In this document: positions 54,985-63,574 of the stretch, one piece after another
Position numbering within the stretch: the stretch's first letter is position 1
Layout: every line of letters starts with the position of its first letter
Program-made: the position numbers and the translations under genes
The notes under the pieces: generated by a model
The model's database searches: none
Seen by the model: the letters and a program-made list of their open reading frames with translations, nothing else
Told to the model about the DNA's origin: nothing
NCBI GenBank assembly: GCA_902615445.1
Contig: CACMOQ010000003.1
Span: forward strand, 62,001 to 126,000
DNA: 64,000 nucleotides
Direction of reading: 5' to 3'
Origin: an uncultured Pelagibacteraceae bacterium
GTDB taxonomy: Bacteria > Pseudomonadota > Alphaproteobacteria > Pelagibacterales > Pelagibacteraceae

Positions 54985-57073
54985 AGAAAATTTTTCATCA
55001 AAATATGCAGGGGCTGTATCTTTGTTTGTGAAAGATACATCTTTAAACAGTAAATATAAACGATCAATTTATGTATATGGAAACATGAGTTATTCAAAAC
55101 CATTCTTAAAAAATTATGTAAATATAAAACTAGATAAAAAAATTTTACAAAGTAATAGTAAAAATTATGTATCTAAATTTCTAGAACAAGAAAAAATAAA
55201 TAATTCAGATATAATTGAAATACATAATAGACCAAATTATATTCGGCACCTTGAAAATATCAAAAATAAAAAAATAATACTATATTTTCATAATGATCCA
55301 TTAACTATGAATGGATCTAAAAAAATTACAGACAGATTATATTTATTGAATAATATTGATAAAATTTTATTTAATAGTAGGTGGTCACAGAAAAGATTTT
55401 TTATTGGAATAGATAATGAAAATTTATTAAAACAAAAAACATCAGTTTGTTATCAATCAACTTCAAAAGTTAAAGTAAATTTTTCAAAAAAAAAGAAATT
55501 AATTTCATTTGTTGGAAAGTTAAATAGAGCAAAAGGATATGATTTATTTGGTGATGCAATAATAAAAATATTAAGTAAATATTCATATTGGAAATCAATT
55601 GTTATTGGAGATGAACCTAGAGAAAAAATTAATTTTCAGCATAAGAATTTGAAGATATTAGGTTTTACATCTCACGAAAATGTACTTAGAAGATTAAAAG
55701 ATGTAAGTATTTCAGTTGTTTGTTCAAGGTGGGAGGAACCCTTTGGAAGAACCAGTCTTGAGGCAGCTAGCAGAGGCTCAGCAGTTATAATTAGTAAAAA
55801 AGGTGGTTTGCCCGAAACATCTAAATCAGCAATTTTGCTTAAAGAATTGAGCTCAAAAAATATCTATAATGTAATTGAAAATTTAATTTTAAATCCAAAA
55901 AAATTAAAACATTGTCAAAAATTGAATTATAAAAATTTTAAATTTGATCATAAATACATTTCAAAAATAATTGATGACATTAGAGATCAATTTCAAAACA
56001 TAAATCTTTTTCACATTAACGTAGAAAGAAAATTAAAAATAATGCATATTACAAATTTTAATGAGAGATTTAATGGAAGATTACATTATAATACTGGAAG
56101 AAGAATTAATAATGGATTTATAAGATTAGGTCACAACGTTTTATCAATAAGTGATCGAGATATAATACATAACAATAAATCTTTAACTGACTTAAATGGT
56201 TTAAATAATTTACAGAAAAAAATATTGGATACATACGATAACTTTAAACCTGATTTAATCATGTTAGGCCATGCGGATAGAGTATCGTCACTAACTTTGG
56301 AAAAAATGAAAAATTTAGATAAAAATCTAAAGATTTCCCAGTGGTTTTTAGATCCACTTTCAAGGCATGGTCCTGATCATGCTAATAATTCTAAAAGGAT
56401 TTTAGATAAAATTGAATTTTTGGATAAAACCTTTTTAACAACAGACCCTAATTCTTTATCTTTGAAAATTCCAAATTCATATTTTATTCCTAATCCGTGT
56501 GACAGATCTTTTGAAGTTTTAGAAAATTATAAAAATAAATGTGATTTTGATGTTTTTTTTGCAATGAGTCATGGTGTGCATAGAGGTGAACTTAAAAAAG
56601 GTAAAATTGACAATAGAGAAATTTTTATCAACAAGTTGATAAAAAAAAATTTAGATATCAGATTTGATGTGTATGGTATGAATAATGTGCAACCTATATG
56701 GGGAGAGCAATTCTTAAAAAAAATATCAAATTGCTACATGGGAATTAACTTAAGTAGAGGCAAACCTATTAAATATTATAGTAGCGATAGAATTGCACAA
56801 TTAATAGGTAATGGCTTATTAACTTTTATTGATAAGAAAACTTTTTTGAGTGATTTTTTTTCAAACAAAGAAATGATTTTTTATAAAGATATAGATGATT
56901 TAAGTTATAAAATTAACAAGTATAAAAAAGATACTAAAATTGGAAAAAAAATAGCTAGATTAGGGAAAAAAAAATATTTTAAATATTTTAATTCATCAAT
57001 AGTTTCAGATTATATGATTTGTAAAACTTTTGATCTAAAACCAGAAAAGAAAATTTTATGGGAGAGTAAATGA
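54956..57073 (+). CDS. Two-domain glycosyltransferase (GT4-like plus CgeB-like)
   Basis: The 705-residue cytoplasmic protein is two glycosyltransferases in one chain. The first (about 1-345) has I-S-F-V-G-K-L-N-R-A-K-G and S-R-W-E-E-P-F-G-R-T-S-L-E-A-A-S-R-G, a GT4 donor-binding end with the E-X7-E pattern. The second starts at K-I-M-H-I-T-N-F-N-E-R-F-N-G near residue 361 and ends with G-I-N-L-S-R-G and a Y-S-S-D-R-I-A-Q-L-I-G-N-G segment, as in the CgeB/GT1_2 group. It probably builds surface polysaccharide, with unknown sugar donors. It lies between glpX/tRNA-Glu and ihfA and overlaps ihfA by four bases. Confidence 0.88.
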   Translation: MKISILLPYKENFSSKYAGAVSLFVKDTSLNSKYKRSIYVYGNMSYSKPFLKNYVNIKLDKKILQSNSKNYVSKFLEQEKINNSDIIEIHNRPNYIRHLENIKNKKIILYFHNDPLTMNGSKKITDRLYLLNNIDKILFNSRWSQKRFFIGIDNENLLKQKTSVCYQSTSKVKVNFSKKKKLISFVGKLNRAKGYDLFGDAIIKILSKYSYWKSIVIGDEPREKINFQHKNLKILGFTSHENVLRRLKDVSISVVCSRWEEPFGRTSLEAASRGSAVIISKKGGLPETSKSAILLKELSSKNIYNVIENLILNPKKLKHCQKLNYKNFKFDHKYISKIIDDIRDQFQNINLFHINVERKLKIMHITNFNERFNGRLHYNTGRRINNGFIRLGHNVLSISDRDIIHNNKSLTDLNGLNNLQKKILDTYDNFKPDLIMLGHADRVSSLTLEKMKNLDKNLKISQWFLDPLSRHGPDHANNSKRILDKIEFLDKTFLTTDPNSLSLKIPNSYFIPNPCDRSFEVLENYKNKCDFDVFFAMSHGVHRGELKKGKIDNREIFINKLIKKNLDIRFDVYGMNNVQPIWGEQFLKKISNCYMGINLSRGKPIKYYSSDRIAQLIGNGLLTFIDKKTFLSDFFSNKEMIFYKDIDDLSYKINKYKKDTKIGKKIARLGKKKYFKYFNSSIVSDYMICKTFDLKPEKKILWESK

Positions 57074-57372
57074 CAAGAATCAATCTAACTAAAAAGGATT
57101 TAACAAACTCTATATATATGCAAATAGGTTTTTCTAAACAAGTTTCTGAAAGCTTAATCGATGAATTCTTCTCCCTAATTTTACTAAACTTAAAAAAAGA
57201 AAAAATTGTAAAACTATCTAACTTTGGTACGTTCACATTAAGAGTCAAAAATCCCAGAATTGGTAGAAATCCAAAAACTGGAGAAAAAAAAGAAATTTCA
57301 AAAAGAAATGTAGTTCTATTCAAGCCATCAAGAGAATTTAAAATTTTTATAAATTCAACGAACAATGAGTAA
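57070..57372 (+). CDS. ihfA: Integration host factor alpha subunit
   Basis: The 100-residue DNA-bending protein has the HU/IHF fold with the arm motif G-R-N-P-K-T-G-E and the alpha-type start T-K-K-D-L-T-N-S-I-Y. With IhfB it sharply bends DNA. Neighbouring MerR is the standard alphaproteobacterial partner. It overlaps the glycosyltransferase by four bases and the MerR gene by eight. Confidence 0.92.
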   Translation: MTRINLTKKDLTNSIYMQIGFSKQVSESLIDEFFSLILLNLKKEKIVKLSNFGTFTLRVKNPRIGRNPKTGEKKEISKRNVVLFKPSREFKIFINSTNNE

Positions 57373-57730
57373 ATCTTTAAATGCATATAAAACAATTGGT
57401 GAAGTGGTCAAAATTATTGGTCTTAAATCTAAAAAAGGTCAATCCCTACCAACTCATACAATCAGATTTTGGGAGACAAAATTTAAGCAGATACGACCTA
57501 AAATATTTAATGGTAATAGAAGATACTACGATGAAAAAACTATAGAAACTATTATAAAAGTTCATTTTCTTTTAAAAAACAAAGGAATGACTATTAATGG
57601 CGTAAAAAAATTCTTAGACGAGGAAAATTCTTTAAATCTTGACGAAAATTTAAATCACTCTATAAATGCACTAAAAATTAAAAATAGATTAAAAAAGATT
57701 TCAAATATTGTTAAGAATTTAAAAAAGTAA
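57365..57730 (+). CDS. MerR-family transcriptional regulator
   Basis: The 121-residue regulator has an N-terminal winged helix: T-I-G-E-V-V-K-I-I-G then T-H-T-I-R-F-W-E-T-K-F, N-G-N-R-R-Y-Y-D-E and G-M-T-I-N-G-V-K-K-F-L. No cysteine or sensing domain follows; a short helical tail ends the protein. A MerR gene after ihfA is a constant feature of alphaproteobacteria, but its targets are not known to me. Confidence 0.9.
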   Translation: MSKSLNAYKTIGEVVKIIGLKSKKGQSLPTHTIRFWETKFKQIRPKIFNGNRRYYDEKTIETIIKVHFLLKNKGMTINGVKKFLDEENSLNLDENLNHSINALKIKNRLKKISNIVKNLKK

Positions 57731-57735
57731 TACTT

Positions 57736-57927
57736 ATGGCCAAAAAAACTCATATTAAAGTAAGACTTGTCCCTGAAGCTAAACCAGATAGCTCTTTTTT
57801 TTACTATGTTAAAAAACCTGCAGGTGGAGAAAAAGCTAAAGTAAAATTAAAAGTAAAAAAATATAATCCATCTACTCGTAAACATGAAGTTTTTGTTGAA
57901 AAAAAACTTCCTCCTCATAGTAAATAA
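57736..57927 (+). CDS. rpmG: Large-subunit ribosomal protein L33
   Basis: The 63-residue protein starts M-A-K-K-T-H-I-K-V-R-L-V and has Y-Y-V-K-K and K-K-Y-N-P-S-T-R-K-H. It is the zinc-independent form without C-X-X-C pairs and is slightly longer than usual (about 55). The stop is directly adjacent to the convergent chorismate mutase stop. Confidence 0.93.
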   Translation: MAKKTHIKVRLVPEAKPDSSFFYYVKKPAGGEKAKVKLKVKKYNPSTRKHEVFVEKKLPPHSK

Positions 57928-58218
57928 CTACTTTTTTTTAAAATTTCTTCTTTCGAAATCTATATAGGCTGAAATCATATTTTTCCAAATCCTGCTAGTT
58001 ATTTTGGGGTCGATTTTATTTTTTATAGATTTATTTTTAATATTTTTAAGAATAATAGATATTCTTTTTTTATCTACAATTTCGTATTTATGCGTTTTGA
58101 GTTTTAGAACATCACTGACTATATTGGTTCTCTGTTTAATCAATTTAATAAGTTTATTATCAAGACTATCAAGCTTTTTTCTTAGTATATTTAATCTTTT
58201 TTTTTTATCAGGCGACAT
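57928..58218 (-). CDS. Chorismate mutase, AroQ type
   Basis: This 96-residue all-helical protein has the AroQ pattern: L-R-K-K-L-D-S-L-D-N-K-L-I-K-L-I-K-Q-R early, K-L-K near 40, and R-I-W-K-N-M-I-S-A-Y-I in the last third. It converts chorismate to prephenate for phenylalanine and tyrosine. The ATG at 58218 is preferred to a TTG seven codons upstream. It abuts rpmG with no gap. Confidence 0.85.
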   Translation of the reverse strand: MSPDKKKRLNILRKKLDSLDNKLIKLIKQRTNIVSDVLKLKTHKYEIVDKKRISIILKNIKNKSIKNKIDPKITSRIWKNMISAYIDFERRNFKKK

Positions 58219-58261
58219 TTGTTCAATTGGAATTATCAATAAATATTATATTTAAACAGGT

Positions 58262-59281
58262 ATGTATACTCAAATTAATAACAAATATAGATTGTATATG
58301 TCTAATTGGTTATTATTTATGTTTTTTTTAGTGTCATCAATGATTGTTGTTGGTGGATTAACAAGGTTAACAGATTCTGGTCTATCAATTACAGAATGGG
58401 AAATTTTTAGGGGTTTTTTACCGCCGTTAACTAATGAGACATGGAATGAATATTTTAATTCATACAAAAAAATTCCAGAATTTGAATTACAAAACTTCTC
58501 AATGAATTTGAATGAATTTAAATTTATTTTTTGGTGGGAATGGGCACACAGATTTTTTGGTCGGTTAATTGGATTATTTTTTTTAGTGCCTTTAATTTAT
58601 TTTAGCGTCAAGATTGGATTTAAAAAACTTACCAACCTGCATTTAATTTTTCTATTAATATGTTTTCAAGGGTTTTTGGGCTGGTATATGGTTAAAAGTG
58701 GGTTAGTAAATAACGTTGATGTTAGTCATTTTAGATTATCAATCCATCTTTTATTTGCTTTCATAATCTTATCTTTAATTTTCTGGAACTTTTTGGATTT
58801 AATGTATCTTAGAAAGAAAGATAAAAAAATGAAAAATTTCTTACCTGAGATTTTTATAATTGCAATTTTTTTACAAATTATATTTGGTGCTTTTGTTTCT
58901 GGAATGGATGCAGGAAAAATTTATAATACATGGCCGTTGATGGGTTATTCGTATTTTCCTGACGATAATAAAATAATTGATTTATTTAAGCTTTCTGCAT
59001 TCAGTGATCCGTCATTAGTTCAATACTTACATCGAAATATGGCTTATTTGATATTGATTTTGTACATTATTATTACCTTTATAATTTATAAAAAAAAAAT
59101 TGTTTTTTTATTTAAACCTATAATAATTTTAGGTTTTACTATCTTTTTACAAATTTTGTTGGGTATATTCACGTTGTTAAGTGGGGCAGGTATATTTATT
59201 TCCTCGTTACACCAGTTTAGTTCAATTTTACTAATAACCGCTTCATTATTTTTTTTATATAAAAACAAATATAAATTTTAA
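58262..59281 (+). CDS. ctaA: Haem A synthase CtaA/COX15
   Basis: The 339-residue eight-helix protein converts haem O to haem A for cytochrome aa3 oxidase. Marks include V-V-G-G-L-T-R-L-T-D-S-G-L-S-I-T-E-W, W-W-E-W-A-H-R-F-F-G-R and F-V-S-G-M-D-A-G-K, with conserved histidines as haem ligands. It lacks the cysteine pair of the Bacillus type, as is normal for COX15-like proteins. Its stop abuts the next convergent gene. Confidence 0.94.
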   Translation: MYTQINNKYRLYMSNWLLFMFFLVSSMIVVGGLTRLTDSGLSITEWEIFRGFLPPLTNETWNEYFNSYKKIPEFELQNFSMNLNEFKFIFWWEWAHRFFGRLIGLFFLVPLIYFSVKIGFKKLTNLHLIFLLICFQGFLGWYMVKSGLVNNVDVSHFRLSIHLLFAFIILSLIFWNFLDLMYLRKKDKKMKNFLPEIFIIAIFLQIIFGAFVSGMDAGKIYNTWPLMGYSYFPDDNKIIDLFKLSAFSDPSLVQYLHRNMAYLILILYIIITFIIYKKKIVFLFKPIIILGFTIFLQILLGIFTLLSGAGIFISSLHQFSSILLITASLFFLYKNKYKF

Positions 59282-60391
59282 TTATTTTCTCTCAATAACA
59301 AATAATTCATTATTAAAATATAATCCTTTATTTTTGTTAACAATTTGTTTAAAAATTTTTTTATAATTTTTTTTTTTTTCAGCACTCAGTATTTGTTTAT
59401 CTGATATTTGATTTACATAAATTGCAGCGTTCCATGCCGAAAATATGAGTGAAGTAGCGATACCTCCGCTGATTTCATTAGGCAAAGCTCTTAATACATA
59501 TCTTATATTTGTTTTTTTGTTAAATTTAAGATTTTTTAATAAATTTTTGTCAGTATTTTTTCTAATATATCTTAAAATTGATCTGTATAATGAGGGAAAT
59601 GGTTTTTCTTTTGGCCAAATTTTCTTAATTATTTGGTTACCAGGGTCATTTCCACAGGCATGAATAACTGCTAATTTACCTTTTTTATTTAATGACTTGA
59701 TCATTGGATCAATCACATATCTTACTTTTTTTTCAACAGATATTCTTGATCTATAAGGCTGTGAGGCTATGATCAAATCAAAATTATTTTTACCATTATT
59801 TTTTTTTGGAATGATATTTTTTAAAGAAAATTCCTGATCTTTTCTATAAATTACAATTACTGAGGGCTCTTTATATGTTGGATTACCATTTATTGGGTTT
59901 CTTTCAATTTGCCATTTTTTACTTAAAAACCCTTGGTTAAGTTTTCTTAGTTGATCAGAAAAATCAAGGGATGAATTTCCTTTTAGTTTTACAATTTTCC
60001 AATTCAATTTTTTTTGTTTAATCTTATTATTTGACTTTAATGAAGTAGACTCAACATAGTTTAGATTTGAAATGACAAATACTGTATTTTTATGTTCTAC
60101 AAATCTGTCAGGAAGTTTTTCAAGGCCCAACCTAACATCTTCTAAACTTATTTCTTTAGTGCTTATTAACATGGGAATGTGTGGCATTTTTTGATGACAT
60201 TGCCTCATAATACTCATTAATAAAGATCCATCTCCCATACCTGCATCAAAGACTTTTAATGCAGGATATTTAGGTTTTAGATTTCGAATTATTGGTTTTA
60301 AAGCATCAGCAATTTTATTTTTTTCATTTGTAGTAGTTACAAAAAGTAAATACTTTTGCCTATTATCAAAAAATCTAAAATTTTTCTTCAT
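59282..60391 (-). CDS. Predicted SAM-dependent methyltransferase
   Basis: The 369-residue protein has a class I methyltransferase motif V-F-D-A-G-M-G-D-G-S at about 48-56 and a motif IV-like D-L-I-I-A-S-Q-P-Y followed by L-N-K-K-G-K-L-A-V-I. The rest, including A-L-P-N-E-I-S-G-G-I-A, I do not recognise. The substrate is unknown. It is the last gene of the minus-strand group metY-hydrolase-this, 14 bases after the hydrolase, so a link to sulfur amino-acid metabolism is possible but unproved. Confidence 0.7.
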   Translation of the reverse strand: MKKNFRFFDNRQKYLLFVTTTNEKNKIADALKPIIRNLKPKYPALKVFDAGMGDGSLLMSIMRQCHQKMPHIPMLISTKEISLEDVRLGLEKLPDRFVEHKNTVFVISNLNYVESTSLKSNNKIKQKKLNWKIVKLKGNSSLDFSDQLRKLNQGFLSKKWQIERNPINGNPTYKEPSVIVIYRKDQEFSLKNIIPKKNNGKNNFDLIIASQPYRSRISVEKKVRYVIDPMIKSLNKKGKLAVIHACGNDPGNQIIKKIWPKEKPFPSLYRSILRYIRKNTDKNLLKNLKFNKKTNIRYVLRALPNEISGGIATSLIFSAWNAAIYVNQISDKQILSAEKKKNYKKIFKQIVNKNKGLYFNNELFVIERK

Positions 60392-60405
60392 AAGTAAATA
60401 AGTGC

Positions 60406-61221
60406 TTATTTTTTTGGTGGATAATTTGTTGTTATAAATTTTTTTAGAACTTTAAGAACTCTATCAGCTTCTTCCAATAACATCATATGTCCACAGTTAT
60501 CAATAATATCCACTTGACTACCTTCAATCAAATCAGCAAGTTTTTTTCCCTCTTTAACTGGGCACATTTTATCATCGGTTGCTAGTATTGATAGGGTGGG
60601 GATTTTTATTTTTTTTGCAGCTTCAAATCCATTCTTGTAGTTATCGCAAGCTCTAAAATCAACTCCCAGCGTATTCTTAATTGTTCTAGTTTTTGCCAAC
60701 ATAGAACCAGTATTTATATGATAAAGACCTGGCACTGGGTGTCCTCCAAAATGACCAGCTGGTCCATGCGCCCAATCCATCATCAGTTCTACTGCTTTAG
60801 GGTCATCATTCTCCGCTAAAGATAATAGATCAGGGTTCATTGGAATTGCACCAGCACCTCCCATAAGACTCAAAGTTTTTATTTTATTTGGATATCTTGC
60901 GGTACATTCAACTGTAACTAAACACCCTTGCGAGTGACCAACTAATGATGCCTCTTTGTATCCTACTGCATCTATAACATCATTAATCCAATCAGCCATT
61001 GCCTCAATAGATTTTAAACTTTCCCCTCCAGATAAACCGTGCCCAGGCATATCTAATGCCAAAACACTATAACCATGGAAAGCAAAATATCTCGTTTGCA
61101 ATACCCAGGTCATATGGGTAAGTCCACTACCGTGAACAAATATTATTAAAGGTTTACTTTTATCGAATGGTCTGCCACCAGTTGATGCATAGACCTCATG
61201 ATTATTTACTTTAAATTTCAT
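60406..61221 (-). CDS. Alpha/beta-fold hydrolase
   Basis: The 271-residue enzyme has the oxyanion region F-V-H-G-S-G-L-T-H, D-M-P-G-H-G, the nucleophile elbow V-G-H-S-Q-G with Ser97, and the catalytic histidine in N-C-G-H-M-M-L. The start overlaps the metY stop (ATGA), so it is made with metY. Its ester or thioester substrate cannot be named. A role in homoserine ester turnover would fit the context but is speculation. Confidence 0.88.
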   Translation of the reverse strand: MKFKVNNHEVYASTGGRPFDKSKPLIIFVHGSGLTHMTWVLQTRYFAFHGYSVLALDMPGHGLSGGESLKSIEAMADWINDVIDAVGYKEASLVGHSQGCLVTVECTARYPNKIKTLSLMGGAGAIPMNPDLLSLAENDDPKAVELMMDWAHGPAGHFGGHPVPGLYHINTGSMLAKTRTIKNTLGVDFRACDNYKNGFEAAKKIKIPTLSILATDDKMCPVKEGKKLADLIEGSQVDIIDNCGHMMLLEEADRVLKVLKKFITTNYPPKK

Positions 61222-62552
61222 TGATTGGATACGAGCCTAGGTTTTCTAGCAGCTCTAAATCCATTCTCAAAATCATTCTTGATATCATCAATATCTTCAA
61301 TCCCAACAGAAAGTCTAATCATGTCATGAGATAATCCCGCAAACTTCAATGTAGCCTCATCCATTTGAGAGTGAGTCGCTGAAGCAGGATGAATAACAAG
61401 CGTTCTTGTGTCACCAACATTTGCTAAATGAGAAGCTAATTTAACATTATTAATAAAAGCCTCACCAGCTTCTTTACCACCTTTAATACCAAAAGCTATC
61501 ATTGAACCTTTGCCATTTGGTAATAATTTATTTGCTAGTTCATGATCAGGATGATCAGGGACACTCGGATGTGAAACCCAAGCAACGCTTTCATGTCCTA
61601 GTAGATATTCAACCATTTTTTCAGCATTAGCACAATGTTTTTGCATCCTTACTGATAAAGTTTCAATACCCTGTAAAACATTCCAAGCATTTTGTGGACT
61701 TAAACAAGGTCCGAAATCTCTCATCCCTTCAGCTCTTGCTTTCATGGTAAATGCAGTTGGTCCAAACTCTTCAGCAAAAGATAAACCATGATAACCTTCG
61801 TAAGGTTGTGTCATTGTAGGAAACTTATCATTTTGCATCCAATCAAATTTTCCACCTTCAACAATTATTCCTGCCATTGAAGATCCATGACCAGCCATCC
61901 ATTTAGTTAATGAGTGAACTACAATATCTGCACCGTGTTCAATTGGTCGACATAAGTAGGGTGTTTGGTATGTTGCATCAACCATTAAAGGTATACCTGC
62001 TTCATGAGCAATATTTGCTATTGATGGCATATCCATCAATTCATTTCCAGGATTTCCAACGAGCTCCCCAAAAATACCTTTGGTATTTTTTTGTATTGCT
62101 TTTTTAAATCCTTCTGTGTCTCTTGGTTTTACAAAAGTTGTTTTTATTCCGAATTTTGGTAAGGTTAGTCTAAAAAGATTTACTGTACCTCCATATAATT
62201 GTGATGATACAACTAAATGATCTCCGGCTTCACACAATGTCATTACAGCTAAGAATATTGCGCTCATCCCTGAGGAAGTAGCTAAAGCTGCTGTACCGCC
62301 CTCAAGTGACGCAACTCTTTCTTCCAAAACCGCAACTGTTGGGTTCGATATTCGACTATATATGTGACCACCTCTTTCAAGATTAAATAGTGCTGCAGCG
62401 TGATCTACATCATCAAATAAATATGAGGTTGTTTGGTAAATTGGCACTTGTCTAGACCCAGCATTTTTGTGAGGTTGATATCCGGCGTGTAGACTTAATG
62501 TATCAAATTTGTACGTTTTAGCTTCTGTGCTTTTATTTTTTTTATCTTTCAT
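61218..62552 (-). CDS. metY: O-acetylhomoserine sulfhydrylase-type enzyme
   Basis: This 444-residue PLP enzyme of the Cys/Met metabolism family should make homocysteine from O-acetylhomoserine and sulfide. The start T-L-S-L-H-A-G-Y-Q-P, Y-S-R-I-S-N-P-T, and the PLP lysine Lys217 in V-V-H-S-L-T-K-W fit, and the length exceeds cystathionine gamma-synthase (about 390), matching MetY. Divergent from rplM across 91 bases. I looked for a SAM riboswitch in that leader and could not establish one. Confidence 0.9.
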   Translation of the reverse strand: MKDKKNKSTEAKTYKFDTLSLHAGYQPHKNAGSRQVPIYQTTSYLFDDVDHAAALFNLERGGHIYSRISNPTVAVLEERVASLEGGTAALATSSGMSAIFLAVMTLCEAGDHLVVSSQLYGGTVNLFRLTLPKFGIKTTFVKPRDTEGFKKAIQKNTKGIFGELVGNPGNELMDMPSIANIAHEAGIPLMVDATYQTPYLCRPIEHGADIVVHSLTKWMAGHGSSMAGIIVEGGKFDWMQNDKFPTMTQPYEGYHGLSFAEEFGPTAFTMKARAEGMRDFGPCLSPQNAWNVLQGIETLSVRMQKHCANAEKMVEYLLGHESVAWVSHPSVPDHPDHELANKLLPNGKGSMIAFGIKGGKEAGEAFINNVKLASHLANVGDTRTLVIHPASATHSQMDEATLKFAGLSHDMIRLSVGIEDIDDIKNDFENGFRAARKPRLVSNQ

Positions 62553-62604
62553 AAATAATCCCTATTTTTAAATGTTAATAGTTAAGTATCAATATTAATA
62601 TAAA

Positions 62605-62632
62605 TTGACAATATGACATTTATCAGTATTAA
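62605..62632 (+). promoter_or_regulatory. Probable promoter of rplM-rpsI
   Basis: A perfect -35 TTGACA (62605-62610) is followed after 16 bases by TATTAA (62627-62632), and the rplM ATG is at 62644. Transcription would start only a few bases before the gene, leaving a very short leader. No ribosome-binding site is evident before rplM, consistent with that. Confidence 0.55.
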
Positions 62633-62643
62633 TCGCGCCAATC

Positions 62644-63102
62644 ATGACTAAATTTGTTAACAAAAACCAAATTAATAATAATTGGTATGAAATTGATGCT
62701 AAAAATGCTGTGATTGGCCGATTAGCAACTATTATTACAAAGATTATAAGAGGAAAAAACAAAACTACGTTTACACCTCATATGGATAATGGTGATTTTG
62801 TAGTTGTGAAAAATATAGAGCATGCAAAATTTACTGGAAAAAAATTTCAGGATAAAAAATATTATCGGCACACTGGATATCCTGGGGGAATTAAAGTGAC
62901 TACACCTGAAAAACTTTATGAAAAAAAACCAGATGAAGCTCTGAAACTAGCTGTTAAAAGAATGCTTCCAGGAGGTGTATTAGGAAAAAAACAACTTTCA
63001 AAATTAAAAATTTATTCTGGAAATGATCACCCTCATACCGCACAAAATCCAAAAATTATAGAATTAGCAAAATTAAATAATAAAAATTTGGTGCGAAACT
63101 AA
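62644..63102 (+). CDS. rplM: Large-subunit ribosomal protein L13
   Basis: The 152-residue protein has W-Y-E-I-D-A-K-N-A-V-I-G-R-L-A-T, H-M-D-N-G-D-F-V-V-V-K-N and Y-R-H-T-G-Y-P-G-G-I, then M-L-P-G-G-V-L-G, all hallmarks of L13. rpsI follows one base later, the universal pairing. Confidence 0.97.
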   Translation: MTKFVNKNQINNNWYEIDAKNAVIGRLATIITKIIRGKNKTTFTPHMDNGDFVVVKNIEHAKFTGKKFQDKKYYRHTGYPGGIKVTTPEKLYEKKPDEALKLAVKRMLPGGVLGKKQLSKLKIYSGNDHPHTAQNPKIIELAKLNNKNLVRN

Positions 63103-63103
63103 C

Positions 63104-63541
63104 ATGGAAAATACTCAGTTAAATAATAACAAGTCAAAATTAAAATTGGATTTTAAAGATAGTAAGTATGCCACAGGCAGACGAAAAACCTCCATTGCTA
63201 AGGTTTGGTTAAAAAAAGGCTCTGGTAAGATTTATGTTAATGGTAAACTCTTTAGTGATTATTTCGTAAGTAAAAATCACAAGATGCAAATAACAAGACC
63301 TTTTGATATTATTAATCAACCAACTGCTTATGATGTAAAATGCAGTGTAAGTGGAGGCGGTCACACAGGCCAAGCAGGTGCTATGGTTCATGGTATTTCT
63401 AAAGCTTTAGTTTTATTTGATGAAAACCTAAAAACCACCTTAAAAACTCAGAACCTTACTACTAGGGATCCAAGAGCAGTTGAAAGAAAAAAACCTGGTA
63501 GAAGAAAAGCAAGAAGAAGCTTTCAATTTTCTAAAAGATAA
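63104..63541 (+). CDS. rpsI: Small-subunit ribosomal protein S9
   Basis: The 145-residue protein has Y-A-T-G-R-R-K-T-S-I-A-K-V-W-L, G-G-G-H-T-G-Q-A-G-A, R-D-P-R-A-V-E-R-K-K and the C-terminal Q-F-S-K-R tail that reaches the decoding site. It has a short Asn/Lys-rich N-terminal extension. A T-run follows the stop (63542-63552), without a hairpin. Confidence 0.97.
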   Translation: MENTQLNNNKSKLKLDFKDSKYATGRRKTSIAKVWLKKGSGKIYVNGKLFSDYFVSKNHKMQITRPFDIINQPTAYDVKCSVSGGGHTGQAGAMVHGISKALVLFDENLKTTLKTQNLTTRDPRAVERKKPGRRKARRSFQFSKR

Positions 63542-63574
63542 TTTTTTTTTTTATTTAAACTGTTATTATATTCA

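Noticed and set aside
62553-62643. Possible SAM riboswitch in the metY leader
   Set aside because: SAM-II and SAM-V elements are known before metY in marine relatives, and a TAAATGT/ACATTTA pairing exists here, but I could not place the conserved core or pseudoknot. A covariance-model search would decide.
63542-63574. Intrinsic terminator after rpsI
   Set aside because: There is a T-run but no stem before it, and argC follows after 33 bases in the same direction.
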